Shown here: piece by piece, positions 40,327 through 48,392 of the stretch
Layout of the letters: each line of letters starts with the position of its first letter
Numbering within the stretch: position 1 is the stretch's first letter
Source: Amycolatopsis keratiniphila subsp. keratiniphila
GTDB taxonomy: Bacteria > Actinomycetota > Actinomycetes > Mycobacteriales > Pseudonocardiaceae
NCBI RefSeq assembly: GCF_001620365.2
Contig: NZ_LQMT02000014.1
Location: 236,521 to 300,520 of the forward strand
DNA length: 64,000 bases
Direction of reading: 5' to 3'
Made by a program: the position numbers and the translations under genes
Notes under the pieces: generated by a model
Told to the model about the DNA's origin: nothing
The model's input: only the letters and a program-made list of their open reading frames with translations
Database searches by the model: none

Positions 40327-41121
40327 ATGAGCGACGGCAGATGGTTCGACCTGAACCCGCTTCCCGAGCTGTTCGGCCTGGCCGCCGCCGGGCGGGCGCT
40401 GTTGCCGAACGTGCCCGTGACCCCGGCCGCGATCCTGAAGACCGTGACCGAGCAGCTGGTCGGGAGGAGGCTCACGGCCAAGGTGGACGGGCACGACGTC
40501 GGCCTCACCCTGACCGGGCTCGACTACCAGGCCGACAGCCTCAGCCTGGCCGCCACCGGCCGGGTCGGCGACGTCCGCATCGTCGTCGAGGACGTCGACT
40601 GGCCGGACACCCCGCTGGAACGCATCACCGTGCTGGCGTCCAACGTCCGCCTTCGCTCGCTCCCCTCCCCTGCCGCCATCCCCGAACAGGTGAAGATGGC
40701 GATCCGGGTAGCACCGGAAGTCCTCCAGGCACGTGTGGCCGAGGTCCGGCCGGGCATCATCGTGACCCCCGGCGACGACGGGCATTTCCACATCCGCTGG
40801 GAAAAGCGGCCCCGCTGGGGTCACCTCACCCTGGAGTCCACTGTGGAGCACGACACCGTCGTCCTCCGGCCGATGTCCGTCCACATCGGACGCCGCCGGT
40901 TCGGCCCGCCGTCCCGGCTCAAACCGATCGTGCTGCCGCTACCCGAACTCCCGCAAGGGATCCGGCTCACCGCGGTCGAGGCGCACGACGGCCACCTGGT
41001 CCTGCACGCACTGGCCGAGGAATGGCCGGAGAAGCTGTCCACCATCCCGCTCGGCGACCTGCTGGGCTGGGTGACGACGGCCGTGACCACGTTGACCCTG
41101 CCGCGGCTCGCCGGACGTTGA
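40327..41121 (+). CDS. DUF2993/LmeA-like protein
   Basis: A 264-residue soluble protein resembling the LmeA family of lipid-binding proteins, which in mycobacteria maintain lipoarabinomannan mannan length. The LTAKVDGHDVGLTLTGLDYQ, VRIVVEDVDWPDTPLERI and VTPGDDGHFHIRW segments form repeating beta-strands. Unlike many homologues it has no N-terminal signal peptide or membrane helix, so a cytoplasmic location is likely. Family assignment is moderate. Confidence 0.55.
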   Translation: MSDGRWFDLNPLPELFGLAAAGRALLPNVPVTPAAILKTVTEQLVGRRLTAKVDGHDVGLTLTGLDYQADSLSLAATGRVGDVRIVVEDVDWPDTPLERITVLASNVRLRSLPSPAAIPEQVKMAIRVAPEVLQARVAEVRPGIIVTPGDDGHFHIRWEKRPRWGHLTLESTVEHDTVVLRPMSVHIGRRRFGPPSRLKPIVLPLPELPQGIRLTAVEAHDGHLVLHALAEEWPEKLSTIPLGDLLGWVTTAVTTLTLPRLAGR

Positions 41122-41126
41122 CCGGC

Positions 41127-41157
41127 GATGGCCCTCGCCGCGATGACGAGGGCCATC
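41127..41157. terminator. Bidirectional terminator hairpin
   Basis: GATGGCCCTCG (41127-41137) pairs with CGAGGGCCATC (41147-41157) around a 9-nt loop, exactly between the 3' ends of two convergent genes. Confidence 0.75.
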
Positions 41158-41163
41158 ATCGGG

Positions 41164-42267
41164 TCAGCTGTGCAACGCGCCCTGCGCGACGCTCACCGCG
41201 GGCGCGGCAGGCTTCGCGACGGCCGCGGCGGTTTCCGCCTCCGCGAGGGCGGACGACCGCACGAGACCGGTCTTCTTGCCGCACACCCTCTTCTTCTCGT
41301 CCGTGGTCATCTTCTTGCCGACGGTCCTGGTCTGGCCGACGACACCGGGCGCCGGGCCCTCACCGCTGAAGTTCCAGACGTACCACTGGTGGTGGCCCCA
41401 GCGACGCTTGTCGTACCACATGTCGTACGAGCCGTAGCCCACGCGCATCACCGGAGAGCGGTCCAGACCCGCCCAATAGCCCGGATTCACCTCGATCCGG
41501 GTCTCGACGTTCTCACTGGTCTCCCAGCCCCATTCCTGGCCCCACGTGCGCTTGTAGGCGACCGTCCACTGGACGAGGAATTCGAAGCCCGCGCTCACGC
41601 TGATCTCGTTCGACACCGTGTTCTTCCCGCTGCGGGTGTCCCGCTTGCCGATCACCTGGGTGATCTTGTTCGCGCTGCAGTTGAAGACCGTGTCCACCCG
41701 GTTCCACTCGCCGTAGAAGTCCTGGCCGCGCTGGTCGACGTGGGCGTTGCAGGTCTTGGTGGCGCGGCCGCAGTCCTTGAGCAGTTCGGCGCGGGACGGC
41801 CCGCGCGAATACACCACGGAGCTGCCCTTGTCGTTCATGTCCGACCCGTAGTTGGCGCTGTCGTTGGCATACCACTCCTGGGTGGCGCCCTGGTATTCGG
41901 CGTGCTCGTACATCGTGATGTAGCAGTTGTGGAAGGTCTTGAACGAGGAGACCTTGTCGTTCATGGAGCCGAGGTAGCCGATGGTCTGGTTCGTCCCCTC
42001 GACGCACGGCGCTCCGGTGACGGCGACACTCGCGCCGCCGAAGTTCGCGTGTTCGTAGAGAACGCTGATCACTGTCGCGGACGCGCCGACCTCGCCCGCC
42101 GACGCCGCGGCGAGGGACTCGCCCACGCTGTCGAAGCACCGGAAGGCTCCGGTGATCGTGTCGGCGACGCAGTGCTCGTCACGTTCCGCGGCGTTCGCCG
42201 GGACGACGACGGCGAGACACATCGCCACAGCGGCCAGGAAGGCCGCCCCGAGTCTGTACTTGTGCAC
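41164..42267 (-). CDS. Secreted protein: beta-gamma-crystallin (I36-like) domain plus beta-rich pore-former-like domain
   Basis: A signal peptide (GAAFLAAVAMCLAVVVPANA) is followed at about residues 65-155 by two Greek-key motifs of the beta-gamma-crystallin/peptidase-inhibitor I36 type (VLYEHANFGGASVAV, MYEHAEYQGATQEW, each followed by a MNDK serine-rich strand). From about 185 to 320 comes a beta-rich domain with NTVSNEISVSAGFEFLVQW, YKRTWGQEWGWETSENV and PVMRVGYGSYDMWY, whose alternating pattern recalls ETX/MTX2-aerolysin-type proteins. The C-terminal tail is Ala-rich. The GTG start at 42267 follows AGGGAG; 367 residues. Pore formation is inference only; a plain secreted inhibitor is the alternative. 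Confidence 0.65.
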   Translation of the reverse strand: MHKYRLGAAFLAAVAMCLAVVVPANAAERDEHCVADTITGAFRCFDSVGESLAAASAGEVGASATVISVLYEHANFGGASVAVTGAPCVEGTNQTIGYLGSMNDKVSSFKTFHNCYITMYEHAEYQGATQEWYANDSANYGSDMNDKGSSVVYSRGPSRAELLKDCGRATKTCNAHVDQRGQDFYGEWNRVDTVFNCSANKITQVIGKRDTRSGKNTVSNEISVSAGFEFLVQWTVAYKRTWGQEWGWETSENVETRIEVNPGYWAGLDRSPVMRVGYGSYDMWYDKRRWGHHQWYVWNFSGEGPAPGVVGQTRTVGKKMTTDEKKRVCGKKTGLVRSSALAEAETAAAVAKPAAPAVSVAQGALHS

Positions 42268-42397
42268 GTCTGAACTCCCTGGGGAAGACGGATCACCGAC
42301 CATGATCGGATCGGCGTCACGAGTTCACCACGGGAAAACCGGTTTGCCCATGCAGAATGACCGGCAGACTGTTTTCGCTTACCACTGAACGGGACCG

Positions 42398-42973
42398 CTA
42401 GGCCGATTCCCCGCGCTCGCGCAGATATCGCGTGTGGTCGGCCTGCTGATGGACGTCGCCGGCATAGAAACGTTCCGCTATCCGGTGCGCTTCGGTTTCC
42501 AGCAGCTCCAGTTGCGCGAGGAGTTCGTCGGCCGGCCTTTTAGCGGCGAACCACCACGGCAGGTTCAGATAGGTCTCCACCGAAAGCGGCAGATCCGTGC
42601 GCGCCAACCGGGTGACGGCGTGCTGGACGTCCGGGTTCGCCGCCCACCGCTCCGGCCGCGAAAGCAGGTCTTCGAGCACTTCGGCGATCCGTCGCACACT
42701 GTCCACAGAGGACCCCGGCATCCGCTGTGCTCGCTCGGTCACCTTGCCCACCAACGATTCGAGGTCGGCCCGCAGCTGCCCGGCCTCGGCGACGGCGTCC
42801 GGTGACACCAGCCGGACCCGCTCGGGCGGCGCGAGCAGGGCGAACACCGCGTACAGCCCGGCGACGACCAGCGGCCACAACCCACCGACGACGCCGGTCA
42901 GGTACAGCGCCAGCCCGATCAGCCCGCCGACGCAACCGGCGAGGTTCTTCGTGGAGCCGAGGTACCCGATCAC
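42398..42973 (-). CDS. Membrane protein with helical cytoplasmic domain, last gene of the TelA/VWA operon
   Basis: A 191-residue protein: two membrane helices near the N-terminus (LAGCVGGLIGLALYLTGVV and LWPLVVAGLYAVFALLA), then a helical domain rich in Leu, Arg and Glu (LRADLESLVGKVTERAQ; ELLAQLELLETEAHRIAERFY). It recalls XpaC-like proteins that accompany TelA in other bacteria, but identity is not certain. Its start overlaps the VWA gene stop by 4 nt. Confidence 0.65.
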   Translation of the reverse strand: MIGYLGSTKNLAGCVGGLIGLALYLTGVVGGLWPLVVAGLYAVFALLAPPERVRLVSPDAVAEAGQLRADLESLVGKVTERAQRMPGSSVDSVRRIAEVLEDLLSRPERWAANPDVQHAVTRLARTDLPLSVETYLNLPWWFAAKRPADELLAQLELLETEAHRIAERFYAGDVHQQADHTRYLRERGESA

Positions 42974-44592
42974 TGGTACCCGCGGATTTCCTGGAACACC
43001 TTGGGCAGCACGTCGCCTCGCGCGTCGAACACGTTGCCCCCGGTGCGTTTCGCGACCTCGCCGAGTTCGGCGGAGTCGCCTTCGCCGAAGATCACGGTGA
43101 ACACCGGGATCTGCCGCATCGCCTCCGGCAGCGACGGGAACGTCAGCTGGAAGTCCGAGAACTTCGAACCGTTCGCGTTCTGCCCGTCGGTCATCAGCAC
43201 GATCGAGTTGAAGCGATCGGGGTCGCGCGCGATCAAAGGCCCCATGATGTCGTACGCGCGCCGGAGGCTGTCGTAGATCGCCGTGCCGCCGTTCGCGTCA
43301 AGGCCCTCGGCGAAGCGCTTGATCTTGTCCAGCGCGGGTTGTGGATCGCCGTCCGGGACGGTGAACGTCTCCGGGCTGCCGGGCACGGTGTCGAACGGCA
43401 GCATCGTGACCTCCTCCCGGCTGCGGAACCGGCGATACCGCCCGGTCAGCGAACCGTCGGCGCCGGTCAGCCCGATCAGCGCGGCGCGCAGCGACTCGAT
43501 CCGGTCGCCCGCCATGGAGCCGGAGGTGTCGAGCACGTACAGCGTCCGCGACGGCCGCCGGATCTTGTCGAAGTAGGCGCCCAGCAACGCGTCGACCGCC
43601 TGCTGCGTCGCGGGGAACGGCAGTTCGACGAGGTCCTTCCGCGCGAACTGCTGCCCCAGCTGGACCCCAGGCACGACCGGACGGCGTTGCGTGGTCTCCA
43701 TGATCTTGCGCTGGGCGTCCGGCGTCCGCAGCCTCTCGGCGAGCTTGCGGTGCGCGTCCCGCGCGTCGGAATTCGCGCTCTGTAACAAAGTCAGCGGGTA
43801 GTCCGCGGTCACGACACCGTCGGAGGGATACACCAGCGTCAGCGGTTCGGGAAGTTTCCCGCTCGCGTTCATCGACAGCAGGACGGACTCGTAGTTGATC
43901 AGGCCGTCGACCTTCTTGCCGGGATCCTGGCCGCTCGCCCGTCGTTGGTAGGCCTCGGAAAGCCAGCCCGACGAACCCGCCGACATCGCCTGCGCGCTGA
44001 AGAATTCGGTCAGTTTCGGGGTGACGGAAGCGATCTGCTGCGCGTCGATCGCGTTGCCCGCCCCTGCGAGCGCCGACGCCACCCCGACGAGCGCCGAGAA
44101 CCCGGAGTTCGACGCGGACGGGTCGGTCATGCCGTAGGTGAAGGCCTTCTTCCCGGCCTGTTCGGCGATTTCGCCCCAGCCCACCGGCCTGCCGGTCCAG
44201 CCGAGCCGTTGCGCCGACGACGCGGACAGCCCGAGTACCACCGGCGAGCTCATGATCTTCACCTGCTCGCCCAGCCGTTTCGCGGCCTCCGGAACCGCCG
44301 CCGGATACCGGTTCGACGAGAACCAGACGGCGTCGTACTGGCCGTCCGCCTTGCCGTTCGCCAGCGACTCGGTGCCTTCCAGTGTGCCGGTGAACTGGAA
44401 TCTGACCTGGACGCCGGTCGCCGCCGCCTCCTGCTCCAGCAGCGGCCGCAGGTCGGCCAGTTCGCTGCCCGCGAGCACCCGCAAGGTGCCGGCTTCGGCC
44501 TCCCCCAGTCCCGTCCCGCCTTCGCTCGAATCGCAGGAAACAAGTGACAGCGCGCAGATCGCCGCCACCGTGAGCACAGCCCAGCGTTTCAC
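42970..44592 (-). CDS. Lipoprotein with substrate-binding and von Willebrand factor A domains
   Basis: A 540-residue exported lipoprotein (LSLVSC lipobox). The N-terminal half resembles a bacterial solute-binding fold (LRVLAGSELADLRPLLEQ, YDAVWFSSNRYP, GMTDPSASNSGFSALV). The C-terminal third (from about 335) is a VWA domain with an intact MIDAS: DTSGSMAGD, a Thr in the GGTAIYDSL loop, and MTDGQNA. VWA domains bind partners through a metal ion. It is co-transcribed with a second solute-binding-like protein and a TelA homologue. The GTG start 44592 overlaps the TelA stop. It probably forms an outward-facing part of an envelope complex. Confidence 0.85.
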   Translation of the reverse strand: MKRWAVLTVAAICALSLVSCDSSEGGTGLGEAEAGTLRVLAGSELADLRPLLEQEAAATGVQVRFQFTGTLEGTESLANGKADGQYDAVWFSSNRYPAAVPEAAKRLGEQVKIMSSPVVLGLSASSAQRLGWTGRPVGWGEIAEQAGKKAFTYGMTDPSASNSGFSALVGVASALAGAGNAIDAQQIASVTPKLTEFFSAQAMSAGSSGWLSEAYQRRASGQDPGKKVDGLINYESVLLSMNASGKLPEPLTLVYPSDGVVTADYPLTLLQSANSDARDAHRKLAERLRTPDAQRKIMETTQRRPVVPGVQLGQQFARKDLVELPFPATQQAVDALLGAYFDKIRRPSRTLYVLDTSGSMAGDRIESLRAALIGLTGADGSLTGRYRRFRSREEVTMLPFDTVPGSPETFTVPDGDPQPALDKIKRFAEGLDANGGTAIYDSLRRAYDIMGPLIARDPDRFNSIVLMTDGQNANGSKFSDFQLTFPSLPEAMRQIPVFTVIFGEGDSAELGEVAKRTGGNVFDARGDVLPKVFQEIRGYQ

Positions 44593-45743
44593 GATGCCCC
44601 CTCGGCCGCCGCCGTCTCGTGAGACCGGCGCAGATGGTCTTCGGCCCGCCGGATCTCCCCGGACAGCGCCTCCACGGTCGCCGCCATCGTCGAGACGGCC
44701 CCCGCCTTGAACTCGTCGATCGCGTCGATGCTCCGGTAGATCCGCTCGAACGACTCGCGGATCGTCGCCACCGCCACCGCCGGATCGCTGCCCGCGCGCT
44801 GGATCTCGGCGCTGCGCAGTTCCAGCATTTCCGCGTTGGCCCTGATCAGCCCGTCGGTGGTCGCCTGCACGGCCTGGATCTCGTCGAGGACGTCGCGCTG
44901 CCCGGCGAGCGCTCCGCTCACCACCAGCGCGACCCGCAACGCCGCGACCGTGGTCGACACCGCCCGCTCGATCCCGCGGATCAGCTCGTCGTTGTTGCGC
45001 CGCACCAGATCCAGCGCCAGGTAACCCTGCGCGCTGACGGCGAGCTGAGTCAGCAGATCCTGATGCCGCTGCCGGATCGGATGCAGCGCGTCCGCCCGCA
45101 AGGCCTTGGCCCGCACGGGATCGGTGAAGTCGAAGATCCCGGCTTGGCGGTCGACGGCCGTGTCCACGGCTTCGGCGAACGCGGCCGCTTCCGACAGCTT
45201 GCCGAGCGTCGCCCACAGGCGTTCTCGCTCGCCCTTGAGCGCGGCGTTGTCCCGTCGCAGGAGGTCTTGCCGCGCACGCAGGTCCAGCACGAGCGCGTTC
45301 ACCGGCTCGTTGGCCGCGCGATAGCGGTCCAGCGCCTTCTTCGCGCTGCCCGCGACGGGGATGAGTCCCATCAGCTTCCGGCCGGTGATCGGCAGTTTCG
45401 CCGGGTCGATCTCCGCCACGGCCCGCCGGAGCCCGGCCAGGCTCACCGTCGCCTGGTGTTGTGGCGACCCGATTTCCGTGAGCGCCCGCGTCGACCGGTC
45501 CAGCAGCGCTCCGGCGACGGTCGCCGCCGCACGCATGTCGGACTCGCCGACCGCGAGCAGCTCGTCCAAGACGCGCGTGAAATCCGGCGACCGGACGTCG
45601 AGCGCTTCGAGACGCCGGGCGAACCCCTCCGCGCGCTTCGCGATCTCAGCGTGAACCTCCGGCGCCAGGGTGACCAGGCCGGCGGCCCGCTCGGCCGGGA
45701 TCGCCTCCACCGGTTCGGGTGGAGTGAGCGTGAAATCGTCCAT
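44589..45743 (-). CDS. TelA-like (toxic anion resistance family) protein
   Basis: A 384-residue cytoplasmic helical protein of the TelA family: ALDVRSPDFTRVLDELLAVGE and an N-terminal helical repeat, then LPITGRKLMGLIPVAGSAKKALDRY, a VNALVLDLRARQDLLRRDN coiled coil, and LDEIQAVQATTDGLIRANAEML. TelA homologues were named for tellurite resistance, but the molecular function is unknown; many accompany stress or envelope genes. It overlaps its neighbours at both ends (1 and 4 nt). Confidence 0.88.
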   Translation of the reverse strand: MDDFTLTPPEPVEAIPAERAAGLVTLAPEVHAEIAKRAEGFARRLEALDVRSPDFTRVLDELLAVGESDMRAAATVAGALLDRSTRALTEIGSPQHQATVSLAGLRRAVAEIDPAKLPITGRKLMGLIPVAGSAKKALDRYRAANEPVNALVLDLRARQDLLRRDNAALKGERERLWATLGKLSEAAAFAEAVDTAVDRQAGIFDFTDPVRAKALRADALHPIRQRHQDLLTQLAVSAQGYLALDLVRRNNDELIRGIERAVSTTVAALRVALVVSGALAGQRDVLDEIQAVQATTDGLIRANAEMLELRSAEIQRAGSDPAVAVATIRESFERIYRSIDAIDEFKAGAVSTMAATVEALSGEIRRAEDHLRRSHETAAAEGAS

Positions 45744-46831
45744 CAGTACTGCTTCTTCACCGCGTCGAGCAGCCGCTCCAGCGTTTCGTACGACGGCGGC
45801 TCGACGGCATCCACCAGATCCGCGGGCACCGGCGCCTTGGCCGCGGCGACGACGTCGGCGAACAGGCGCGGATCCCCGGTGCGGAAACCGAAGGTGGCGG
45901 CGAGTTTCCCCAGTTCCGGGTCGGTCGCGAGCAGCCTGCCGACCTGGTCGCCGTTCGGCTTCAGCGGCACGAGCGTGTGCTTGGAATACACCGTCGGTGC
46001 CGTGTAGAGCAGGCGCATGTCCGGCCGGATCGAACCGTCGGCGCGCACCAGCCTGTCGACGAACTGCGACTCGTAGATCAGCGCCATCGGCGTCTTGCCC
46101 ATCCCGGCCGCGAGGTAGTCCTCGAACGGGCCTTCGGTGCTGTTCTGCGTGTAACCCTGGTCGATGAACAGCTTCGACACCGCGGGCAGCACCTTCGCCT
46201 CGGCTTCCGGCGTGCTGACGACGTTGTTCCCGTTGGCGACGAACGAGACGATCGACAGGTACATCGCCGCCGAGTTCGATTCGCGCGGGTCCGTGGTCGT
46301 GACCAGCACGTTCTTGCGAGCGGGGAACGCGGTGTTGCCGGGAAGCTGGTCCCAGCGCGTGCCCTTCTGCGCGGCTTCGAGGTACTTCGCGATGTCGAGC
46401 ACCTGGTACTCGCCGGCACCCTTGCGCACGGTCCCGTTGGCGCTCAGGAGGTTCACGATCGGCTCGAAGGTCGCGACGGCCATCGGCGACTGGAACGGCG
46501 TGTGCACGCCGGTCACCTGGTGATCGCGCTGGATCCGCTGCGCGGCGGGCGACGAGGACGGGAACGCGAACTCGTACTTCCCGAGGTCCATGCTCGCGAT
46601 CTGCCGCGAGCCCGCGGTGTCGACCTCGACCTTCAGCCCGTGCTTCGCGAACGCGTCCGCCACCCGTTTGTCGGAGAAGAAGGCGAGCTTCTCCGAACCG
46701 ATGACCCCGCGCACGGTGGTCAGATCCGTGCCCTGCGCGGTGTTCTCGTCACCGTCCCGGCCCCAGACGATCACCGCGGCCACGGCCAGCAGCAACACCA
46801 CGGCCAGGCCGATCGACAGACGGCGTTTCAC
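45743..46831 (-). CDS. Membrane-anchored solute-binding-like protein, first gene of the TelA/VWA operon
   Basis: A 362-residue protein with one N-terminal membrane anchor (LSIGLAVVLLLAVAAVIVW) and no lipobox. The extracellular part resembles a type-2 solute-binding domain (VRGVIGSEKLAFFSD, IASMDLGKYEFAFPSSS, FEDYLAAGMGKTPMALIYESQFV). In actinobacteria such proteins are usually adjacent to TelA and VWA-containing lipoproteins. No transporter genes accompany them, so a sensing or scaffold role is more likely than uptake. Confidence 0.75.
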   Translation of the reverse strand: MKRRLSIGLAVVLLLAVAAVIVWGRDGDENTAQGTDLTTVRGVIGSEKLAFFSDKRVADAFAKHGLKVEVDTAGSRQIASMDLGKYEFAFPSSSPAAQRIQRDHQVTGVHTPFQSPMAVATFEPIVNLLSANGTVRKGAGEYQVLDIAKYLEAAQKGTRWDQLPGNTAFPARKNVLVTTTDPRESNSAAMYLSIVSFVANGNNVVSTPEAEAKVLPAVSKLFIDQGYTQNSTEGPFEDYLAAGMGKTPMALIYESQFVDRLVRADGSIRPDMRLLYTAPTVYSKHTLVPLKPNGDQVGRLLATDPELGKLAATFGFRTGDPRLFADVVAAAKAPVPADLVDAVEPPSYETLERLLDAVKKQY

Positions 46832-46970
46832 CCGCCCACCCCCTCGTTCACAGGCTCGATCTTTCAGCCCGTTCGACTCTTTTGACGCGCGGGCGAGCCA
46901 TTTCGAAGTGAACGATCGATGAACGGAAGCCGTCGGTAGTTTCTGGCGAAGTGCTGGGGCGTAAGGAAAA

Positions 46971-48392
46971 TCAGATCACGGACTGCTCCGAGACCGGTAG
47001 GCACACGGTGAACCGCGTGTCACCCGGCGCCGATTCGACCCGCAGGTCGCCCTGATGCCGTTCGACGACGATCCGCCAGGAGATGTCCAGGCCGAGGCCG
47101 GTCCCCTGCCCCACCGGTTTCGTGGTGAAGAACGGCTCGAAGATCCGCTGCCGCACCTCCGCCGGGATACCGGGCCCGGTGTCACCGATCTCGACGTGCA
47201 CATGGTCGTCCACCCTGGCCGTCCGCAGGGTCAGCGTGCCCTCGGCCCCCATGGCGCCGAGCGCGTTGTCGATGACGTTCGTCCACACCTGGTTCAGCTC
47301 GCCCGCGTACGCCGGGATCCTCGGGATCGTGTGGTCGTACTCCTTCACGACGCGGATCCCGGGCGCGATCTTGCCCGCCAGCATCACCAGGGTCGAGTCG
47401 AGGCCTTCGTGGACGTCGATCCACTGGTGCGGGGCGCGGTCCATCTGCGAGTACTGCTTGGCCTTGCCGACCAGCACCGAGATCCGGGTGGTCGAATCCT
47501 CGATCTCGCCCATCAGCATCTCGGTCTCGAGCGCGTACGCGAGCCAGCGGACGGCGCCGTCGAGAAAGGTCTCGCCGACCGCGTCGAGCAACCGGTCGAG
47601 ATCCGGCACCGTCAGCCCGGCGCGGACGTAGATGTCGGCGAGATCCCAGCCCTGGTCGATGCCGTGGTCGTCGAACCAGTCGCCGATCTCGTCCTCACGG
47701 TCGGCCTGCTGCATCGCGGTCAGCTTCTGCGCCGACGCGACCTGTTTGACCAGCTGTTCCTGGATGTCGAGCAGTTGCTCCAGCAGCGCCGGGTCGACGT
47801 TCTTCTTCGCCAGCATCGCGAGCTTGTGCCGCATCCCGGCGACCCGCTCCCGCAGCGACGCCGTCGCGCGGACGGCGGCGGCCGCCGGATTGTTGAGCTC
47901 GTGGGTGAGCCCGGCGGACAGCTCACCGAGCGCCAGCAGCCGCCGCCGCGAACCGATGACGGTGTCGCTGTTGCGCCAGCCGAGGTACATGCCCTCCAGC
48001 AGATGCGTCGCCATCGGGAACCAGCGGCGGAACTCGGTGGCGAACTCGGCCGCGGGCAGGGTCAGGAAGGTGAGGTCGCTGACCGCGTGCACCGAAGCGC
48101 CGTAGGTGTGTTCGGTCTCCTGGTGCACGAAGAACTGCGTCGCGCCGCAGTACGCGCCGCGCTGATCGGACCGGATCGTCTCGACCTCGGTGCCGCCGAC
48201 GAGCCGCGTCATCCGCAGCGCGCCCGACAGCAGGAGATAGAAGCAGGTGGCCGGTTCACCCTCGCGCATGACCGTGGTGCCGCCGGTGTACTGCTCCAGC
48301 ACGGCGTGCTCGTCGATCCAGTCGAGCTGTTCCTCGCTGAGGTGCTCGAAGAGGAAGAGCCCGCGCAGTTCTTCCCTGGGCAGAACGCTCAT
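46971..48392 (-). CDS. Cyclic-nucleotide-binding-domain sensor histidine kinase
   Basis: A cytoplasmic kinase of 473 residues. A cNMP/CRP-like domain fills about 10-130 (FEHLSEEQLDWIDEHA, REGEPATCFYLLLSGALRM). The dimerisation/phosphoacceptor helix holds His164 in LSAGLTHELNNPAAAA. The ATPase domain has N (VWTNVIDNALGAM), G1 (IGDTGPGIP), F (FEPFFTTK) and G2 (GTGLGLDISW). It overlaps the upstream response-regulator flavoprotein gene by 4 nt (ATGA), an arrangement conserved across actinobacteria. The signal may be redox or a cyclic nucleotide. The frame reaching 49703 upstream is shadow. Confidence 0.9.
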   Translation of the reverse strand: MSVLPREELRGLFLFEHLSEEQLDWIDEHAVLEQYTGGTTVMREGEPATCFYLLLSGALRMTRLVGGTEVETIRSDQRGAYCGATQFFVHQETEHTYGASVHAVSDLTFLTLPAAEFATEFRRWFPMATHLLEGMYLGWRNSDTVIGSRRRLLALGELSAGLTHELNNPAAAAVRATASLRERVAGMRHKLAMLAKKNVDPALLEQLLDIQEQLVKQVASAQKLTAMQQADREDEIGDWFDDHGIDQGWDLADIYVRAGLTVPDLDRLLDAVGETFLDGAVRWLAYALETEMLMGEIEDSTTRISVLVGKAKQYSQMDRAPHQWIDVHEGLDSTLVMLAGKIAPGIRVVKEYDHTIPRIPAYAGELNQVWTNVIDNALGAMGAEGTLTLRTARVDDHVHVEIGDTGPGIPAEVRQRIFEPFFTTKPVGQGTGLGLDISWRIVVERHQGDLRVESAPGDTRFTVCLPVSEQSVI

